Below are positions 1 through 5,125 of a DNA stretch of 8,562 bases, piece after piece. Both the position numbers and the translations under genes were made by a program. Positions within the stretch are counted from its first letter, which is position 1; each line of letters opens with the position of its first letter. The stretch is from an uncultured Ectothiorhodospiraceae bacterium. Its GTDB lineage: Bacteria; Pseudomonadota; Gammaproteobacteria; UBA6429; Thiohalophilaceae. The stretch spans positions 1 through 8,562 of the forward strand of contig CAMYMO010000382.1 in assembly GCA_947259425.1 (NCBI GenBank). Direction: 5' to 3'. The notes below the pieces were generated by a model. That model saw nothing but the letters and a program-made list of their open reading frames with translations, ran no database searches and had not been told where the DNA came from.

Positions 1-502
1 TGGTCTCATCTATGGCATGTCGGCTTTTGGTTTAGCCAAGCAATTAGGTGTGGGTCGTCATGAGGCTCAATCGTATATCGACTTATATTTTTCACGTTAT
101 CCCGGCGTAAAAGAGTATATGGATCGCACGCGTGAACAAGCGCGCGAACAAGGTTATGTTGAAACAGTGTTTGGTCGGCGTTTATACCTGCACGAGATCA
201 ATGCATCGAATACTCAGCGACGTCAATACGCTGAACGCACCGCGATTAATGCACCGATGCAAGGTACCGCGGCCGATATAATAAAGTTGGCGATGATCAG
301 CCTGGATAAAATAATTTATAAACAGAAACTGGATATAAAAATGATCATGCAAGTGCATGATGAATTGGTTTTTGAGATCAAGTCCGATATTTTAGACAGC
401 AGTATAAATTTGATCCGTGAAGAAATGGTAAAAGCCGCATCATTATCTGTGCCATTAATCGTTGATATTGGTGTGGGTAATGACTGGGATGAAGCGCATT
501 AA
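1..502 (+). CDS. polA: DNA polymerase I, C-terminal fragment (5' end outside window)
   Basis: This is the end of the polymerase domain of DNA polymerase I, the enzyme that fills gaps and replaces RNA primers in replication and repair. The frame is open from base 2, giving 166 residues and a TAA stop at 500-502; the E. coli enzyme is about 928 residues, so roughly the last sixth is present. The visible start GLIYGMSAFGLA is the end of the fingers O-helix region (family motif B). QVHDELVFE, about residues 117-125 of the fragment, is palm motif C with the catalytic His-Asp-Glu. The protein ends in the usual GxxWDxAH form (GNDWDEAH). The ATG at 17 is an internal Met, not a start. No strong terminator follows the stop; there is only a T run at about 513-520 with a poor stem. 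The next features are sRNA-like units, as in other gammaproteobacteria where an sRNA lies between polA and engB. Confidence 0.97.
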   Translation, partial: GLIYGMSAFGLAKQLGVGRHEAQSYIDLYFSRYPGVKEYMDRTREQAREQGYVETVFGRRLYLHEINASNTQRRQYAERTAINAPMQGTAADIIKLAMISLDKIIYKQKLDIKMIMQVHDELVFEIKSDILDSSINLIREEMVKAASLSVPLIVDIGVGNDWDEAH

Positions 503-561
503 ATGACATTTGTATTTTTTTAAATTATGGTCCACACTACACAGCATAAAGTCCAGAGAGG

Positions 562-596
562 TTGAACTTTTCTTAATCTAGTCAGTCATATGTTAT
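562..596 (+). promoter_or_regulatory. Candidate promoter of the first C-rich-loop sRNA
   Basis: A -35-like TTGAAC (562-567) is followed by an AT-rich stretch, CATATGTTATG, at 587-597. That stretch offers several imperfect -10 hexamers at spacings of 19 bp or more, and TGTTATGAG resembles an extended -10. Transcription would begin near 597-603. No single hexamer pair is good, so this is placed mainly because an independent transcript needs a start here. Confidence 0.2.
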
Positions 597-599
597 GAG

Positions 600-739
600 C
601 GTTCTGTTTGAATTCTCATGGTTAGGTTAAGAGTTAGCTCCCGCACTCCTCCCTGGCGGGATAACTTAGCACTCGATTCCCCAAGTCGGGTGTGCATTTA
701 GCCCCAGGTGATATTCCCCCATTACCTGGGGTTTTCTTT
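600..739 (+). ncRNA. Candidate sRNA 1: three hairpins with C-rich loops, downstream of polA
   Basis: No protein frame fits here, but three consecutive hairpins end in an intrinsic terminator. Hairpin 1 has stem TCCCGC (639-644) with GCGGGA (656-661), extended by GTTA (633-636) with TAAC (662-665) around a 2-nt bulge; its 11-nt loop is ACTCCTCCCTG. Hairpin 2 pairs 669-676 with 686-693 (8 bp, two wobbles) and has the loop TTCCCCAAG. Hairpin 3 is the terminator, with a C-run loop. All three loops thus display C-rich single strands able to pair with Shine-Dalgarno sequences, and CUCCU resembles the anti-SD of 16S rRNA. Spot 42 (E. coli) and ErsA (Pseudomonas) occupy the same polA-engB gap. The C-loop design is more like Xanthomonas sX13, which I also recall lying downstream of polA. 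The 5' end is inferred, and the targets and any need for Hfq are unknown. Confidence 0.72.
702..739 (+). terminator. Intrinsic terminator of candidate sRNA 1
   Basis: A perfect 8-bp stem, CCCCAGGT (702-709) with ACCTGGGG (724-731), can extend by G-U and A-U pairs. It is followed by TTTTCTTT (732-739). The loop carries five consecutive C (716-720), so the terminator hairpin also serves as the third C-rich loop. Confidence 0.88.
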
Positions 740-809
740 GCCTGTAATAAATGTAAAAAATCTCAGCTTAACAACGATCGACTAATCCAATTTGAATGTT
801 ATGGGTCGA

Positions 810-851
810 ATTGCTGATTTGTTAGGCATCAGATTGCTGGTTTTTGGCATC
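810..851 (+). repeat. Imperfect direct repeat in the spacer between the two sRNA units
   Basis: Two near-copies follow each other, 810-830 and 833-851. Both start with ATTGCTG and end with GGCATC, and differ in the middle by a substitution and a 2-nt length change. The spacer 740-960 otherwise shows no gene, only this repeat and the small hairpin at 854-879. Confidence 0.45.
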
Positions 852-853
852 GC

Positions 854-879
854 GTGCTTCGCTTGCTTCAGGGAAGCAC
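854..879. repeat. Small hairpin in the inter-sRNA spacer
   Basis: GTGCTTC (854-860) and GAAGCAC (873-879) form a perfect 7-bp stem around a 12-nt loop that itself contains GCTTGCTTC, so alternative pairings are possible. No T run follows on either strand, so it is not an intrinsic terminator. Its role is unknown. Confidence 0.4.
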
Positions 880-925
880 CCTTCGCAAAGGTTTACAGAA
901 ATTCACAGTATCCAGTCTCGCAATT

Positions 926-954
926 CATGAAAACCAAGTAATTTAGTCTATTAT
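926..954 (+). promoter_or_regulatory. Candidate promoter of the second C-rich-loop sRNA
   Basis: TATTAT at 949-954 matches five of six bases of the sigma-70 -10 box and would start a transcript near 961. No convincing -35 is seen at 16-18 bp upstream (CATGAA sits at 17 bp), so an activator could be required. Confidence 0.3.
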
Positions 955-960
955 TATTTT

Positions 961-1083
961 GTTCAACAGCAGGTTTTCAAACACTCCTCCCGGATTGAAA
1001 ACCGATACCCTGACCACAGACGGGGTTTATCGTTGTTAAGCCCTGACTCTCCCTCCCCACAGTCCATGTCAGGGCTTTTTTTT
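961..1083 (+). ncRNA. Candidate sRNA 2: tandem sibling with the same CACTCCTCCC loop
   Basis: The first hairpin has a perfect 9-bp stem, GGTTTTCAA (972-980) with TTGAAAACC (995-1003). Its 14-nt loop, 981-994, contains CACTCCTCCC, the same 10-mer displayed in the first loop of candidate sRNA 1 (644-653). The middle hairpin pairs about 1004-1012 with 1021-1031 through a 2-nt bulge. The third is a strong terminator with a pyrimidine-rich loop. The stems of the two units do not match while the loop 10-mer is identical, which suggests the loop is the functional part: sibling sRNAs aimed at overlapping Shine-Dalgarno targets. The transcript ends 19 bp short of the convergent engB stop, so engB read-through would be antisense to it. 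The 5' end is inferred from a -10-like box. Confidence 0.7.
1038..1083 (+). terminator. Strong intrinsic terminator of candidate sRNA 2
   Basis: A perfect 10-bp stem, AAGCCCTGAC (1038-1047) with GTCAGGGCTT (1068-1077), is followed by a run of eight T (1076-1083). The 20-nt loop contains CTCCCTCCCC. Read on the minus strand there is no T run after the stem, so it would not terminate engB well. Confidence 0.92.
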
Positions 1084-1101
1084 GACAATAAATACAATAA
1101 C

Positions 1102-1746
1102 TTAGTTAGATTTTGGATTCAGTTCAAGCCACTGAATGATATGCCGGCGGGCCTCGGTAATGCCGGTATTTTTCAGGGCTGAAAACAGCTGTACGGTGAT
1201 ATCCGGCAGCTCACTCAGTTCTTTTTTAACCGTTAGTAAAGTGCTTTTGGCCGGGCCATTTTTAAGCTTGTCGGCCTTAGTCAGTAGCACCAGAACGGGC
1301 ATTCCCTGGTGGGCGCACCATTCGAGCATTTGCACATCAAATTCCCGCATTGGATGGCGGCAATCCATCATTAAAACCATGCCTTTCAATGACTTACGGG
1401 TAGTCAGGAATTCATCCAGAGTTTGTTGCCAGCGACGTTGCATGGCGACGGGTACCTTGGCATAACCGTAACCCGGTAGATCGACCAAACGGTGGTTATC
1501 ATCGAGGGCAAAAAAGACGAGTTGTTGTGTCCGCCCTGGTGTTTTACTGGTGCGGGCCAGTGATTTTTGCCCACTCAAGGCATTGAGAGCACTGGATTTT
1601 CCGGCATTTGACCGTCCGGCAAACACCACCTCAAAGCCATTATCTGCAGGCACATGAGCCATATCCGGGCTGCTGAGCAGGAACCTGGCGGACGCTAATA
1701 GATTGCGTTTATTGGAGGTATTCTTATTGTTTGCTTGACCCGACAT
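1102..1746 (-). CDS. engB: Ribosome biogenesis GTP-binding protein EngB (YihA/YsxC)
   Basis: EngB is a cytoplasmic TRAFAC GTPase needed for assembly of the large ribosomal subunit. At 214 residues it is a normal length for the family. The motifs are in order: G1 P-loop GRSNAGKS at about residues 44-51, switch I TPGRTQ at 69-74, G3 DLPGYGYA at 89-96, G4 TKAD at 156-159 and G5 SALK at 189-192. The sequence around KSLARTSKTPGRTQ closely matches the E. coli protein. The first 18 or so residues are polar (Asn- and Lys-rich) and look like a variable N-terminal extension. The ATG at 1746 has no clear Shine-Dalgarno within 15 nt, so the start is the least certain part. It converges with the sRNA region and diverges from the cytochrome genes. 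No terminator is seen after its stop. Confidence 0.96.
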   Translation of the reverse strand: MSGQANNKNTSNKRNLLASARFLLSSPDMAHVPADNGFEVVFAGRSNAGKSSALNALSGQKSLARTSKTPGRTQQLVFFALDDNHRLVDLPGYGYAKVPVAMQRRWQQTLDEFLTTRKSLKGMVLMMDCRHPMREFDVQMLEWCAHQGMPVLVLLTKADKLKNGPAKSTLLTVKKELSELPDITVQLFSALKNTGITEARRHIIQWLELNPKSN

Positions 1747-1812
1747 GCGACTATTTGTATAAAGGGCCCCATTTTTGGGGATTCTCGTCCAGGCAATTAT
1801 GCCTTATTGTGG

Positions 1813-1914
1813 ATCAGGAAGCTCTGATTAAGTCATCAGCTGGTGATTGACGGGTCGCCATAAGACCAAAAAGGCATGAGTTCGGCTTTATGTCTTAATC
1901 AGAGCCTTCTTGAT
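1813..1914. repeat. 102-nt long palindrome with possible branched interior
   Basis: Arm 1813-1832 pairs with 1894-1914: 11 bp from C1822-G1832 to C1894-G1904, one bulged C (1905), then 9 more pairs with one G-T wobble. The interior can fold into small hairpins: GTCATCA/TGATTGAC (1832-1851), GGTC/GACC (1853-1867) and AAAG/CTTT (about 1870-1889). As RNA it would be a long stem closing a multibranch core; as DNA it is a near-cruciform. It lies in the divergent gap between engB and the cytochrome genes. It could be a miniature palindromic element, a structured leader of the cytochrome mRNA, or an unlinked structured RNA. No T run follows on either strand, so it is not a simple terminator. The remainder of 1747-1972 shows only a 5-bp hairpin, CCCCA/TGGGG (1767-1780). 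Confidence 0.6.
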
Positions 1915-1972
1915 GGAGGATATAACTAAGTGATTCTCAATTGATTATTATTATTTGTTTATGGAGCACGTT

Positions 1973-2287
1973 ATGAAAAAATTAATTATTGCACTATCTG
2001 CGGCGACCTTAATGGGTGCAGCTGCTTCTGTTCAAGCTAATGGTGAAGCGACCTATAAAGCGGCTTGTTTTGCCTGCCATGGAACCGGTGCGGCCGGTGC
2101 GCCAAAGTACGGTGACAAGGCGGCGTGGAAAGATCGTATTGCTGCGGGTAACGAAAAAATGTATAGCAATTCCATCAAAGGCTTTAAGGGTTCCAAGGGT
2201 GTAATGCCTGCCAAAGGCGGACGTGCCGATTTATCTGATGAAGCGGTTAAAGCTGCGGTTGATTATATGGTGGCTGGATCAAAATGA
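1973..2287 (+). CDS. Monoheme periplasmic cytochrome c (cytochrome c5-like)
   Basis: This is a small soluble electron carrier of 104 residues. Residues 1-22 form a Sec signal peptide (MKK, then a hydrophobic stretch to SVQA) with probable cleavage before Asn23. The heme motif CFACH is at 32-36, and Met78 in GVMPAKGG is the likely sixth ligand; the mature protein is about 82 residues, as in the c5 family. The start chosen is ATG 1973, because GGAG at 1963-1966 lies 6 nt upstream and the signal peptide begins cleanly there; in-frame TTG 1955 and ATG 1961 would add useless residues ahead of it. It overlaps the following cytochrome c4 gene by ATGA (2284-2287), so the two are probably translationally coupled. 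It is likely to pass electrons towards a terminal oxidase together with c4, and is a substrate for the downstream ResB/CcsA. The exact partner is not shown by the sequence. Confidence 0.93.
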   Translation: MKKLIIALSAATLMGAAASVQANGEATYKAACFACHGTGAAGAPKYGDKAAWKDRIAAGNEKMYSNSIKGFKGSKGVMPAKGGRADLSDEAVKAAVDYMVAGSK

Positions 2288-2907
2288 TTTCACGTTTCAT
2301 CGTAACCATCTTTGCTTGCGTCTTTGCCTTACCTGCTGCATTTGCAGCGGGTGATGCAACGGCCGGGCGTGGAAAATCTCAAGTTTGTGCGGGTTGCCAT
2401 GGAGTTGATGGTAATGCCGCGATCCCTAACTATCCTAAGTTAGCGGGACAACATGCGAATTATCTGGTTAAGCAGATGCAGGCGTTTAAATCTGGCAAGC
2501 GTAATGATGCGATCATGAAAGGCCAGGTTGCTAATTTGACTGAAAAGGACATGCAGGATTTGGCGGCGTATTTTGCTTCCCAAAAGACAACAATTGGTGC
2601 GGCAACTGACCAGGCCAAACGCGAGTTAGGTGAGCGCCTATATCGTGGTGGTAACGAAACGAAAGGCATTTCGGCTTGTATGGGTTGTCATGGTCCTAAC
2701 GGCACAGGCAATCAGCCTGCCAAGTTTCCGGCATTAAGTGGTCAGAATTCTGCTTATACCCTGAAAAGCCTGAAAGACTATCGTGAAGCCAAAATTCGAG
2801 CATTTGACGAAAAGGATGATGCTGGCAAAATTATGCGCAACATTGCGAAAAAGATGTCAGAGGCTGAAATGGATGCGGTTGCCCATTATATTGCAGGCTT
2901 AAATTAA
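2284..2907 (+). CDS. Diheme cytochrome c4
   Basis: This periplasmic diheme electron carrier of 207 residues is the usual c4 length and is built from two homologous monoheme domains. The signal peptide covers residues 1-21 or so (hydrophobic 5-20, ending AAFA). The first heme motif is CAGCH, 35-39, and its probable Met ligand is Met78 in AIMKG. The second heme motif is CMGCH, 132-136, with Met184 (KIMRN) as probable ligand. Each half closes with the family's helix signature (DMQDLAAYFASQ and EMDAVAHYIAGL). Cytochromes c4 donate electrons to cbb3-type or other heme-copper oxidases and are often membrane-associated. The gene starts inside the stop of the c5-like gene and is followed by a strong terminator, so the pair forms a two-gene unit. 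A c4 gene in this position, upstream of dsbA, is also known from Pseudomonas. Confidence 0.96.
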   Translation: MISRFIVTIFACVFALPAAFAAGDATAGRGKSQVCAGCHGVDGNAAIPNYPKLAGQHANYLVKQMQAFKSGKRNDAIMKGQVANLTEKDMQDLAAYFASQKTTIGAATDQAKRELGERLYRGGNETKGISACMGCHGPNGTGNQPAKFPALSGQNSAYTLKSLKDYREAKIRAFDEKDDAGKIMRNIAKKMSEAEMDAVAHYIAGLN

Positions 2908-2955
2908 GCACTTATCTATATCTGGCAACGGAATCTTTCGCTAGTAATGCACTCT

Positions 2956-2999
2956 AAAAGGTGGCCTGAATTTAGCTCAGGCTGCCTTTTTTATTTTTT
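2956..2999 (+). terminator. Intrinsic terminator after cytochrome c4
   Basis: The stem GGTGGCCTGA (2960-2969) pairs with TCAGGCTGCC (2977-2986), with two G-T wobbles. It extends through AAAA (2956-2959) and TTTT, has a 7-nt loop, and is followed by two T runs (2987-2992 and 2994-2999). It should separate the cytochrome pair from resB/ccsA, leaving the maturation genes to read-through or to a promoter in the AT-rich 3000-3050, where no good hexamer pair is seen. Confidence 0.88.
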
Positions 3000-3050
3000 A
3001 GGTTTGATTTTTCAGTTTTAATTTTTTTAGGTTCGTTAAAGATAATAGCC

Positions 3051-5078
3051 ATGAGCATAATAGAGCAAACACCCCAGACAGCCAGCACAGCTGCATCCCG
3101 CCGCAGTATTATTCTGGATTTCCTGGGTTCGATGAATCTGGCGATTACCATTTTTATGATTATCGCTATCGCATCCGCAATTGGCACTGTCTTAAAACAA
3201 AATGAACCCTACGAGAATTACATCATCAAATTTGGCCCGTTCTGGCATGAATTCTTTTTAAGCCTCAATTTATACGATATATATAGTGCCGGTTGGTTTG
3301 CCTTTTTACTGGCGTTCTTAATTATTTCGACCAGTGTCTGTATTTATCGGAATACCCCGCACATGCTGCACGAGATGCGCAATTTTCGCCTAAATAGCAA
3401 GATTAAATCGATAAAGCTGATGCATGGTGCCCGATCATGGCCGCTGCAAGGCGATCCCGATCAGGCAACAAAAAATATCGCCCAACTTTTTAAAGTGCAA
3501 GGTTATCAGGCTAAGACCAAACAACATGATGATCGAGTGATCGTTGCGGGGATGCGGGGTCGCTGGAATCGCCTGGGTTATATCCTGGGCCATATGGGCA
3601 TGATCGTGGTGCCTTTAGGCTTTGTGATGGATAGCACGATGGATATCGCTTTTTTAGAATGGAGCGGAAAACGTGCGATCGATAAGACATCGGTTTATGT
3701 CAAAGACATGCCCAAACAAAGCCAGTTACAACCTGATACCCTGGTGTCATTCAGGGGTAATGTATCAATCTCTGAGGGGCAGAAATCTAATTTTGCGCTG
3801 CTGAGAATCAGGGATGGTTCAATGGTGCAATACCTTCCTTTTGCCATTGAATTAAAAGATTTTCGTGTCGAACATTATGATTCAGGCGCACCCAAATCTT
3901 TTGAGAGTGATCTGGTTATTATCGATAAAGAAAAAGATGTTCGCTTTGAACAAACCATAGCGGTTAATCATCCACTCTATTATCGCGGTTACACTATCTA
4001 TCAGGCGACGTTTGGAGACGGCGGATCAAAATTAAAACTGAAAGTTTGGCCGTTCCATGATTATAAACAACGAACTCTGGAAGTGGATACCTTTGTGCGT
4101 GGTGAGCGTGTATTAGATACCGCAGCAGGCCAATTGACTTTAGAAATCATCGATTTTAAAAAATTCAATGTACGCCCTGCCCAGGAAGGCGATCCGAAAG
4201 GTAAGAAATTTGTTAATGATGGATCCAGTTATGTGTTTAAAGTGCGCGATAAAAGTGGCCAGGCGCGCGAATACAATAACTATATGTCCCCTGTAAATCA
4301 GGATGGACGTTACATGTTTATCTCCGGCATGCGCACTAATCCCTCTGAGTCCTATCGTTATTTACATATCCCCGCGGATGACAACTTTAGCGTCGATCGG
4401 TTTATGAATTTTCACGCCTTATTAAACAATATGGAGCGTACACGAGCGATTGCGATCAGGGCCGTTTCCTCAGCCTTAGAGGATGCACCGGATAGTGAGA
4501 AACATAAAGACAACATCGTCAAGACGATGATGGAATTACTGGATCGTTTTAACTATGGCGGTTTTGATGCGATTAGACACAAGATCGATCAGACGAATAT
4601 CACTCCGGCCGAAAAGGATAAAATGGCCGATGCCTATCAAAAGGTATTAAATACGCTTTTACAGGCCGTGTATATGGACGTATTGCAGCAGGAGGGGATT
4701 GATAGCAGCAAGCCGATGAGCGAATCTCAGCAGCGATTTTATTTTGATGCGCTGGCGACCTTAAGTGGATTACATATCTACGGATCACCTTTTTACGCTC
4801 AATTGGCCGACTTTACTCATGTGGAGTCCTCGGGGCTATCCATAGCGAAATTACCTGGTAAAAATGTGTTCTATTTTGGTTCTTTAATGACCATTATCGG
4901 TATATTCTTACTATTATATGTGAACCAACAGCGGCTTTGGGCGGTAATATATAAAGATGAGTCGGGTCAGCAGACGCTGGTATTTGCCGGCAGTGGAAGC
5001 CGTAATACCGCTGATTTTAAGCGGCATTATCAGCAGTTAGTGGAAAAACTTGAACGTGTGCTTGGAATTTCGAAATAG
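3051..5078 (+). CDS. resB: Cytochrome c biogenesis protein ResB (CcsB, System II)
   Basis: ResB works with CcsA to carry heme across the inner membrane and attach it to CXXCH motifs of periplasmic apocytochromes. The 675 residues show the ResB plan: TM1 at about 28-46, TM2 at 81-98, TM3 at 176-193, a large periplasmic domain at about 195-605, and TM4 at 606-624 with a short cytoplasmic tail. Family signatures are LGHMGM in TM3, HYDSGAPKSFESDL (275-288), NHPLYYRGYTIYQATFGD (306-323) and PGKNVFYFGS (602-611) before TM4. His181 in TM3 is the candidate for the membrane heme ligand described for the fused CcsBA of Helicobacter. ATG 3051 is the natural start: the N-terminus is short and polar before TM1, though its Shine-Dalgarno is weak. 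It is 47 bp upstream of ccsA and surely co-transcribed. The gene sits between its substrates (c5, c4) and dsbA. Confidence 0.95.
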   Translation: MSIIEQTPQTASTAASRRSIILDFLGSMNLAITIFMIIAIASAIGTVLKQNEPYENYIIKFGPFWHEFFLSLNLYDIYSAGWFAFLLAFLIISTSVCIYRNTPHMLHEMRNFRLNSKIKSIKLMHGARSWPLQGDPDQATKNIAQLFKVQGYQAKTKQHDDRVIVAGMRGRWNRLGYILGHMGMIVVPLGFVMDSTMDIAFLEWSGKRAIDKTSVYVKDMPKQSQLQPDTLVSFRGNVSISEGQKSNFALLRIRDGSMVQYLPFAIELKDFRVEHYDSGAPKSFESDLVIIDKEKDVRFEQTIAVNHPLYYRGYTIYQATFGDGGSKLKLKVWPFHDYKQRTLEVDTFVRGERVLDTAAGQLTLEIIDFKKFNVRPAQEGDPKGKKFVNDGSSYVFKVRDKSGQAREYNNYMSPVNQDGRYMFISGMRTNPSESYRYLHIPADDNFSVDRFMNFHALLNNMERTRAIAIRAVSSALEDAPDSEKHKDNIVKTMMELLDRFNYGGFDAIRHKIDQTNITPAEKDKMADAYQKVLNTLLQAVYMDVLQQEGIDSSKPMSESQQRFYFDALATLSGLHIYGSPFYAQLADFTHVESSGLSIAKLPGKNVFYFGSLMTIIGIFLLLYVNQQRLWAVIYKDESGQQTLVFAGSGSRNTADFKRHYQQLVEKLERVLGISK

Positions 5079-5125
5079 TTAGAAATTTATTAAATCAGCC
5101 CGTCATACAAAATGAGGTTAGGACC

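Larger units (their letters stand above)
766..1041. repeat. Perfect 13-bp inverted repeat bracketing most of sRNA unit 2
   Basis: GCTTAACAACGAT at 766-778 is the exact reverse complement of ATCGTTGTTAAGC at 1029-1041. The left copy lies just after the sRNA 1 terminator. The right copy spans the linker between the middle hairpin and the terminator stem of sRNA 2. The 276-bp interval has no gene apart from the sRNA 2 body. It could be the ends of a decayed small mobile segment, paired protein-binding sites, or chance. No target-site duplication is obvious. Confidence 0.5.

Noticed and set aside
503..530. T run after polA as a possible polA terminator.
   Set aside because: The only stem before it (AAAT/ATTT) is too short and AT-only to count as an intrinsic terminator.
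766..1041. The inverted repeat ends read GCTTAAC and GTTAAGC, fitting the integron attC core patterns RYYYAAC and GTTRRRY.
   Set aside because: At 276 bp it is longer than known attC sites, has no inner L boxes or extrahelical bases that I can find, and there is no cassette gene or integrase nearby. Any inverted repeat with one such core automatically supplies the other.
503..1101. A direct Spot 42 homolog.
   Set aside because: The position is right, but I do not recognise the Spot 42 sequence; the C-run loops and two terminators describe a different design, so only positional analogy is claimed.
1136..1465. Open frame of 109 codons on the plus strand.
   Set aside because: It lies wholly antisense within engB, whose GTPase motifs are complete; no ribosome site and no recognisable protein.
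1955..1972. Earlier in-frame starts (TTG 1955, ATG 1961) for the c5-like cytochrome.
   Set aside because: GGAG at 1963-1966 lies inside or after these codons and fits ATG 1973, where a standard signal peptide begins.
2972..3187. Open frame of 71 codons on the minus strand over the c4 terminator and the resB start.
   Set aside because: It is a reverse-frame shadow of the resB N-terminus and terminator region; low-complexity Lys/Ile-rich end.
4690..4697. AGGAGGGG inside resB as an internal ribosome site or sRNA target.
   Set aside because: No suitable start codon opening a frame follows it, and a purine run of this length in coding sequence is unremarkable.
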